Source: RUG626 sp051866775 (lineage in GTDB: Bacteria; Bacillota; Clostridia; Oscillospirales; Oscillospiraceae). Taken from it: 64,000 bases of DNA. How positions within the stretch are numbered: the stretch's first letter is position 1; each line of letters starts with the position of its first letter. The position numbers were made by a program, and so were the translations under genes. Positions 59,132 through 64,000 of this stretch are shown here, piece by piece. The stretch covers positions 1-64,000 of the forward strand of contig JBJDXR010000031.1 in NCBI GenBank assembly GCA_051866775.1, given 5' to 3'. Below the pieces are notes generated by a model that saw only the letters and a list, made by a program, of their open reading frames with translations, was not told the DNA's origin and ran no database searches.

Positions 59132-59767
59132 ATGAAGCTCATTCTTTTAGGGGCGCCCGGCGCCGGTAAAGGCACTCAGGCAGAAATAATATCCCGGAAG
59201 CTTGAAATTCCCACAATTTCCACAGGCAATATCCTGCGGGCTGCCGTCAGGGACGGCACGCCCGTGGGCCTTCGCGCAAAGGCCCTTATAGAGGCCGGAG
59301 CGCTTGTTCCTGACGACGTCATAATCGGCATTGTTGCCGAGAGGCTTCAGAAGGACGATTGCAAAAACGGCTATATTCTTGACGGTGTTCCCAGAACTGT
59401 CGCTCAGGCTGACGCGCTTACGGATAACGGCATTGACGTTGACGTTGTGCTGTGCATCGATGTGGCAGACGAGACCATCGAGAGAAGAATGTCCGGCAGA
59501 CGGACCTGCTCAAAATGCTCAGCTACCTTCCATGTTGATAGCAATCCCCCCAAGGTTGAGGGGGTGTGCGACCTGTGCGGCGGGGAGCTGACCATACGCA
59601 AGGACGATATGCCCGAGACGGTGAAGCACCGGCTTGAGGTGTACCATGCTGAGACTGAGCCGCTCCTTGAGTACTACGGCTCCCGCGGTAAGCTCGTTAC
59701 CGTTAAGGGCTGCGAGGAACTCGAGGATACTACAGCTAATGTGTTCAAGGCTCTGGGGATAGGATAA
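59132..59767 (+). CDS. adk: Adenylate kinase
   Basis: The product is 211 aa. It balances ATP, ADP and AMP. P-loop GAPGAGKGTQ is at the N-terminus. The LID carries a four-cysteine zinc site (CSKC and CDLC), a Gram-positive feature. DGVPRTVAQAD is the nucleotide-binding motif. Confidence 0.98.
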   Translation: MKLILLGAPGAGKGTQAEIISRKLEIPTISTGNILRAAVRDGTPVGLRAKALIEAGALVPDDVIIGIVAERLQKDDCKNGYILDGVPRTVAQADALTDNGIDVDVVLCIDVADETIERRMSGRRTCSKCSATFHVDSNPPKVEGVCDLCGGELTIRKDDMPETVKHRLEVYHAETEPLLEYYGSRGKLVTVKGCEELEDTTANVFKALGIG

Positions 59768-59768
59768 G

Positions 59769-60530
59769 ATGATACGCATAAAATCAGCCAGAGAGGTAGA
59801 ACTCATGCGCCGGGCAGGGCGAATTACCGCGGCGGCCCGTTCTCTTGCGGGCAAAATGGTAGCCCCCGGCATTACAACCCTTGAGATAGATAAGGCAGTA
59901 CACGATTTCATTGTCTCCCAAGGAGCCGTACCCACATTTTTGGGTTATGGCGGTTTTCCGGCAAGCGCCTGTATCTCTATAAACAACGAGGTGATACACG
60001 GCATACCGGGAAAACGGGTCATAAAGGAGGGCGACGTCGTCAGTATAGACGTGGGCGCCACCAAGGATGGCTATGTGGGAGACTGCGCGGCAACCTTCAT
60101 TGCTGGGCGTGCTCTTTCCGAGGAGGCGGAGAAGCTTGTGTCAGTCACTAGGCAGAGCTTCTTTGAGGGGATAAAATATGCAAGACCCGGATATCGTATT
60201 TCTGATATCGGAAAGGCAGTCCAAAAGTATGTGGAGGAGAATGGTTTCTCGGTTGTCAGGGACTACGTCGGACACGGCGTCGGCTCCCAGATGCATGAGG
60301 AGCCGGAGATCCCCAACTACTATGACCCGCATCACGGCCACGGTGCGAGAATATACCGTGGAATGACCCTGGCGGTTGAGCCGATGGTAAATTCCGGAGA
60401 CTGGCCCATAAAGGTCCTGAAGGACGGCTGGACGGTCGTCACACAGGACGGGAGCCTGGCCGCCCATTACGAAAATACCATACTCGTTACTGATTCAGAC
60501 CCTGAGATACTCACGGTCTGTGAGGAGTGA
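59769..60530 (+). CDS. map: Methionine aminopeptidase, type I
   Basis: The product is 253 aa. It removes N-terminal methionine. Metal ligands are in SIDVGATKDGYVGDCA (two Asp), GHGVGSQMHEEPEIPNY (His), TLAVEPMVN (Glu) and AAHYENTI (Glu). It starts 1 nt after the adk stop. Confidence 0.97.
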   Translation: MIRIKSAREVELMRRAGRITAAARSLAGKMVAPGITTLEIDKAVHDFIVSQGAVPTFLGYGGFPASACISINNEVIHGIPGKRVIKEGDVVSIDVGATKDGYVGDCAATFIAGRALSEEAEKLVSVTRQSFFEGIKYARPGYRISDIGKAVQKYVEENGFSVVRDYVGHGVGSQMHEEPEIPNYYDPHHGHGARIYRGMTLAVEPMVNSGDWPIKVLKDGWTVVTQDGSLAAHYENTILVTDSDPEILTVCEE

Positions 60531-60534
60531 ATGT

Positions 60535-60843
60535 ATGGAAATAGTAAAGGCGGACGTGGTCATGTCCGTGCGCGGCAGGGACAGCGGTGAGCTGTTTTAT
60601 GTCATGCAGTCAGACGGCGAATACGCCCTGATAGTTAATGGCAGGGATCGGCGGCTTGAGAAGCCTAAAAAGAAAAAGCTGAAGCACCTTCAGTTCGTGG
60701 AGAGTGGAGAGGGCAGGGCTGCCCAAAAGCTCCGCGAGGGGGAGAGGCTGGCAAACAGCGAAATAAGACGGGAGCTGGCATCTAAAGCCGCATCCCTTGA
60801 AGTAAAAGGAGGTATGCACATTGGCGAAGGACGACATGATTGA
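60535..60843 (+). CDS. KOW-domain RNA-binding protein
   Basis: The product is 102 aa, starting MEIVKADVVMSVRGRDSGELFYV behind GAGGAG. The N-terminus is a KOW/L14e-like beta fold and the middle is very basic (KPKKKKLKHLQ). Homologues occur at this position between map and infA in many Firmicutes and are thought to bind rRNA. It overlaps infA by 23 nt. Confidence 0.85.
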   Translation: MEIVKADVVMSVRGRDSGELFYVMQSDGEYALIVNGRDRRLEKPKKKKLKHLQFVESGEGRAAQKLREGERLANSEIRRELASKAASLEVKGGMHIGEGRHD

Positions 60844-61039
60844 GCTTGAGGGTACTGTGGTGGAATCACTGCCCAATACGATGTTCAATGTAGATATTGG
60901 AAACGGTCATATCATTCTGGCGCATATTTCCGGAAAGCTTCGTATGAATTTCATCAGGATACTCCCAGGAGACAAGGTCACCGTGCAGATGTCACCTTAC
61001 GACCTTACCCGCGGCAGAATCACCTGGCGCAGCAAGTAA
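60821..61039 (+). CDS. infA: Translation initiation factor IF-1
   Basis: The product is 72 aa, an S1/OB fold (MFNVDIGNGHIILAHISGKLRMNFIRILPGDKV). The start is TTG 60821, 7 nt after AAAGGAGGT, within the end of the KOW gene. Confidence 0.98.
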   Translation: MAKDDMIELEGTVVESLPNTMFNVDIGNGHIILAHISGKLRMNFIRILPGDKVTVQMSPYDLTRGRITWRSK

Positions 61040-61101
61040 TTTCTCCGGGGGATCCCGGTCACAAAAATTAATAATTCCCGCGTAATGAAAGGAAGGTATA
61101 T

Positions 61102-61215
61102 ATGAAAGTCAGACCTTCAGTAAAGCCCATGTGCGAGAAATGCAAGGTTATTAAGCGCAAGGGAAAAGTCATGGTTATCTGCGAGAACCCGAAGCATAAG
61201 CAGAGACAGGGCTAA
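61102..61215 (+). CDS. rpmJ: 50S ribosomal protein L36
   Basis: The product is 37 aa (MKVRPSVKPMCEKC at the N-terminus, ending KHKQRQG). The zinc-binding form has C-x2-C, a third Cys and a His. The ribosome site GGAAGG precedes ATG 61102. Confidence 0.98.
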   Translation: MKVRPSVKPMCEKCKVIKRKGKVMVICENPKHKQRQG

Positions 61216-61241
61216 GTTGAGGAAAGGATTGATTAAAAAGT

Positions 61242-61610
61242 ATGGCAAGAATTTCCGGTGTTGACCTGCCCAGAGAGAAAAGGATCGAGATCGGCCTTAC
61301 CTATGTATATGGCATCGGTAGGACGAGTGCAAAGAAGATTCTGGAGCAGACCGGTATCGACCCTGATACCAGAGTTAAAGATCTTACAGACGAGCAGGAA
61401 GCACTGCTCCGTGAATGCATTGATAAGAACTACACCGTAGAGGGTGACCTGCGCCGTTCTGTGGCCCTCGATATAAAGAGACTCACAGAGATCGGCTGCT
61501 ATCGTGGCACACGCCATCGCCGCGGTCTGCCCGTCCGCGGACAGAGAAGTAAGACCAACGCCCGTACCCGCAAGGGTCCGAAGCGCACGATAGCCAACAA
61601 GAAGAAGTAA
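61242..61610 (+). CDS. rpsM: 30S ribosomal protein S13
   Basis: The product is 122 aa. MARISGVDLPREKRIEIGLTYVYGIG at the N-terminus and a basic tail ending RTRKGPKRTIANKKK that contacts P-site tRNA. Confidence 0.98.
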   Translation: MARISGVDLPREKRIEIGLTYVYGIGRTSAKKILEQTGIDPDTRVKDLTDEQEALLRECIDKNYTVEGDLRRSVALDIKRLTEIGCYRGTRHRRGLPVRGQRSKTNARTRKGPKRTIANKKK

Positions 61611-61625
61611 GGGAGGGATATGTAA

Positions 61626-62027
61626 ATGGCAGCAAACAATAAAGGCAAGGTCGTCAGGACCCGCCGCCGTGAGCGCAAGAATATTGAAAAGGGTCAGGTG
61701 CATATCAGCTCCAGCTTCAACAACACCATGGTCACAATAACCGATACCAACGGCAACGCCATCTCCTGGGCGTCCTCCGGAGAGATGGGCTTCCGCGGCA
61801 GCAAGAAGAGCACGCCGTTCGCCGCCCAGACCGCCGCAGAGACTGCAGCTAAGGCTGCTATGGAGCACGGCCTTAAAACCGTCGAGGTTTTCGTAAAGGG
61901 ACCCGGCTCGGGCAGAGAGGCCGCTATTCGCGCACTGCAGACCGCTGGACTTGAGGTCACAATGATAAAGGACGTGACCCCCATAGCACACAACGGCTGC
62001 CGTCCGCCGAAGCGCCGCAGAGTTTAA
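61626..62027 (+). CDS. rpsK: 30S ribosomal protein S11
   Basis: The product is 133 aa. HISSSFNNTMVTITDTNGN and the C-terminal DVTPIAHNGCRPPKRRRV are diagnostic. Confidence 0.98.
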   Translation: MAANNKGKVVRTRRRERKNIEKGQVHISSSFNNTMVTITDTNGNAISWASSGEMGFRGSKKSTPFAAQTAAETAAKAAMEHGLKTVEVFVKGPGSGREAAIRALQTAGLEVTMIKDVTPIAHNGCRPPKRRRV

Positions 62028-62041
62028 GGAGGTATGTGAAT

Positions 62042-62668
62042 ATGGCAAGATATACAGACGCCGCTTGCCGTCTTTGCCGCAGGGAGGGCCAGAAGCTCTT
62101 CCTCAAGGGCGACAGGTGCTATACAGATAAGTGCGCCGTAGTCCGCAGGGCATATGCCCCCGGAATGCACGGCCAGGGCAGGAGCAAGGCCTCTGAATAC
62201 GGCACGCAGCTCCGCGAGAAGCAGAAGGCCAAGAGATATTACGGCGTTCTTGAGAGCCAGTTCCACAGCTATTTTGAAATGGCTGAGAGACGCCCCGGTA
62301 AGGCCGGTGAGAACCTTCTGTCTATTCTTGAGACCCGTCTTGACAACGTTGTCTACAGGCTTGGCTTTGCCATGAGCCGTGCTGAGGCCCGTCAGCTCGT
62401 TCTGCACGGACATTTCACCGTTGATGGCAAGAAGGTAAACATCCCCTCGTTCCTGGTAAAGCCGGGCATGATTATTGCTCTCAAGGAATCCAGCCGCAGC
62501 ATCGATAAGTTCAAGGCCTCTCTTGAGGCCAACGCGTTCCGTCAGCCTCCCAAGTGGCTTGAGATGGACGCCGCAAACTTCACCGCAAAGGTGACCGCCG
62601 CCCCCACAAGAGAGGACATCGATCTTCCCATCGAGGAGCAGCTTATCGTCGAGCTCTATTCCAAGTAA
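62042..62668 (+). CDS. rpsD: 30S ribosomal protein S4
   Basis: The product is 208 aa, starting MARYTDAACRLCRREG. This is the zinc-binding (C+) type, with CRLC and CYTDKC. The S4 RNA-binding domain is RLDNVVYRLGFAMSRAEARQLVLHGHF. ATG 62042 is preferred over GTG 62036 by ribosome-site spacing. S4 often represses the alpha operon. Confidence 0.97.
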   Translation: MARYTDAACRLCRREGQKLFLKGDRCYTDKCAVVRRAYAPGMHGQGRSKASEYGTQLREKQKAKRYYGVLESQFHSYFEMAERRPGKAGENLLSILETRLDNVVYRLGFAMSRAEARQLVLHGHFTVDGKKVNIPSFLVKPGMIIALKESSRSIDKFKASLEANAFRQPPKWLEMDAANFTAKVTAAPTREDIDLPIEEQLIVELYSK

Positions 62669-62743
62669 TCTAATCGCCCTCATAATCGGATAGCTGCAAA
62701 AACGGCGCGAAAGCGCCCTAACTTAGAAGGAGGGTAATAATCT

Positions 62744-63694
62744 GTGATAGAAATTGAAAAGCCGCGTATCGAATGCGTTGAGACTCCAGGCGACGACTCC
62801 TACGGCAAGTATGTTGTAGAGCCTCTTGAGCGCGGCTATGGCATAACTCTGGGAAACTCTCTCCGAAGGATACTGCTCTCGTCACTCCCCGGAACCGCTG
62901 TCACCTCAGTTAAGATCTCCGGTGTGCAGCACGAGTTCACCACTATCCCCGGTGTCAAGGAGGATGTCACTGAGATAGTGCTGAACCTGAAGAGCATCAT
63001 AGCAAAGCTTCACTGCGAGGGTGAGAAGGTAGTATATATTGAGGCCATTGGCGAGGGCGAGGTCACCGCAGGCGACATAAAAGCAGACGGCGAGGTTGAG
63101 ATACTCAATCCTGATCTGCACATTGCCACCCTGGGACCTGATGCCCAGCTCCGAATGGAGATAACGATGAATCATGGCCGCGGCTATGTTTCCGCTGAGC
63201 GAAATAAGCTCCAGCAGCCGGTCATCGGTGTGATTCCTATCGACTCCATTTATACCCCGGTACTGAAGGTCAACTATGCTGTCGAAAATACCAGAGTGGG
63301 CAACATGACGGATTTTGATAAGCTGACCTTAGAGGTGTGGACGGACAAGACCGTCACCGCACGTGATGCAGTCTCTCTGGGTGCCAAGATCCTGTGTGAT
63401 CACTTCACACTGTTTACGGATCTCTCTGAGTCCGCCGGTTCCAAGTCTCTCATAGTTGAGAAGGCAGAGACCCAGCGTGACAAGGTACTGGAGATGACCA
63501 TTGAGGAGCTGGATCTCTCTGTCAGAAGCTTTAACTGTCTCAAGCGCGCGAATATCAACACCGTGGAGGAGCTTATCTCCAAGACCGAGGCTGAGATGAT
63601 AAAAGTGCGCAACCTTGGACACAAGTCGCTGGAAGAGGTAATCCACAAGCTGGCAATGATGGGGCTTTCCCTGGCCAGCGATGAAAACAACTGA
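62744..63694 (+). CDS. rpoA: RNA polymerase alpha subunit
   Basis: The product is 316 aa. The N-terminal dimerisation domain (EPLERGYGITLGNSLRRILLSSLPG) and the C-terminal DNA-binding domain (ELDLSVRSFNCLKRANINTVEELISKTEAEM) are complete. The start is GTG 62744 after AAGGAGGG. Confidence 0.98.
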   Translation: MIEIEKPRIECVETPGDDSYGKYVVEPLERGYGITLGNSLRRILLSSLPGTAVTSVKISGVQHEFTTIPGVKEDVTEIVLNLKSIIAKLHCEGEKVVYIEAIGEGEVTAGDIKADGEVEILNPDLHIATLGPDAQLRMEITMNHGRGYVSAERNKLQQPVIGVIPIDSIYTPVLKVNYAVENTRVGNMTDFDKLTLEVWTDKTVTARDAVSLGAKILCDHFTLFTDLSESAGSKSLIVEKAETQRDKVLEMTIEELDLSVRSFNCLKRANINTVEELISKTEAEMIKVRNLGHKSLEEVIHKLAMMGLSLASDENN

Positions 63695-63742
63695 TTTGAC
63701 TTTAATAAGTCGTTATAAAACTCTGTAAAGGAGGAAACGTAA

Positions 63743-64000
63743 ATGCCCGGAACCCGTAAGCTTGGCAAGACCACCGATCAGCGCATGGCTATGCTCAGGC
63801 AGCAGGTCACTGACTTCCTTGACAACGGAAGAATGGAGACCACTTTTACCCGCGCTAAGGAGATCGCGCCTCTTGCTGAGAAGATGATAACCCTCGGTAA
63901 AAAGGACACCCTGGCTTCACGCCGTCAGGCTCTCGCGTTTATTACGCGTGAGGATGTGGTGACCAAGGTCTTTAAGGAGATTGCTCCTAAGTATGCCTCC
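63743..64000 (+). CDS. rplQ: 50S ribosomal protein L17, 3' end outside window
   Basis: The first 86 codons are present: MPGTRKLGKTTDQRMAMLR, then TRAKEIAPLAEKMITL and LASRRQALAFI. The ribosome site is AGGAGG before ATG 63743. The window ends inside the gene. Confidence 0.97.
   Translation, partial: MPGTRKLGKTTDQRMAMLRQQVTDFLDNGRMETTFTRAKEIAPLAEKMITLGKKDTLASRRQALAFITREDVVTKVFKEIAPKYAS

Overview
The window reads as chromosome from an endospore-forming, anaerobic, clostridial Firmicute of fairly high G+C. The family Oscillospiraceae is my best guess, but it is inferred from gene style and not proven. The evidence is spoIIP with a possible sigma-E type promoter, T-box leaders for Trp and Thr, strong AGGAGG ribosome-binding sites with several TTG/GTG starts, rubrerythrin, a class I Fe-S fumarase subunit, Pta, butanol-dehydrogenase-type ADH, and a Firmicutes-type S10-spc-alpha ribosomal operon. 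No rRNA, CRISPR array, prophage or intact insertion sequence was seen.

Layout. 1-0.4 kb: tRNA-Met (cut by the window edge), tRNA-Trp, a terminator, and a remnant of an alpha/beta hydrolase. 0.6-9.8 kb: a membrane-anchored HTH regulator, rubrerythrin and endonuclease IV, a lone fumarase alpha subunit, hibernation factor hpf, a MATE exporter, an iron alcohol dehydrogenase, pta and secG. 9.9-15.6 kb: tatD, then a translationally coupled three-gene unit (ICMT-like membrane methyltransferase, GH3-family acyl-adenylating enzyme, and a membrane GAF/degenerate-GGDEF/HD-GYP protein). 15.7-16.9 kb: rplJL behind an L10 autoregulatory leader. 18-22.3 kb: TrpB2 under a tryptophan T-box, an MFS transporter, and an HTH-TPR (RRNPP-like) regulator. 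22.4-28 kb: glnS, then metY-metA-mscS. The metY-metA leader looks like a classical attenuator with a methionine-rich leader peptide. 28-33.6 kb: gph with two small genes, spoIIP, and assorted redox and acetyltransferase genes. 33.9-43 kb: an AEC transporter, a cluster of four palindromes, tandem esterases, uvrB, recD2, comF and mreB. 43-47.6 kb: thrS under a threonine T-box, then dusB with a sigma/anti-sigma pair.

47.7-64 kb: the complete rpsJ-to-rplQ superoperon (rplQ runs off the edge), including secY, adk, map, a KOW protein and infA. It has three unusual non-coding parts: a leader of about 390 nt before rpsJ, a structured gap of 223 nt between rpsJ and rplC, and a palindrome-bearing gap of 252 nt between rpsN and rpsH. 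Ribosomal protein S3 carries an extra Arg/Gly/Asn/Gln-rich repeat tail.

Most striking candidates: (1) the met leader-peptide attenuator at 24.3-24.5 kb; (2) the ICMT-GH3-HD-GYP operon at 10.9-15.6 kb; (3) palindromic elements at 34.8 kb and inside the spc operon at 55.06 kb; (4) the S3 tail. Starts were chosen from ribosome-binding sites and family alignment from memory; no database search was possible.
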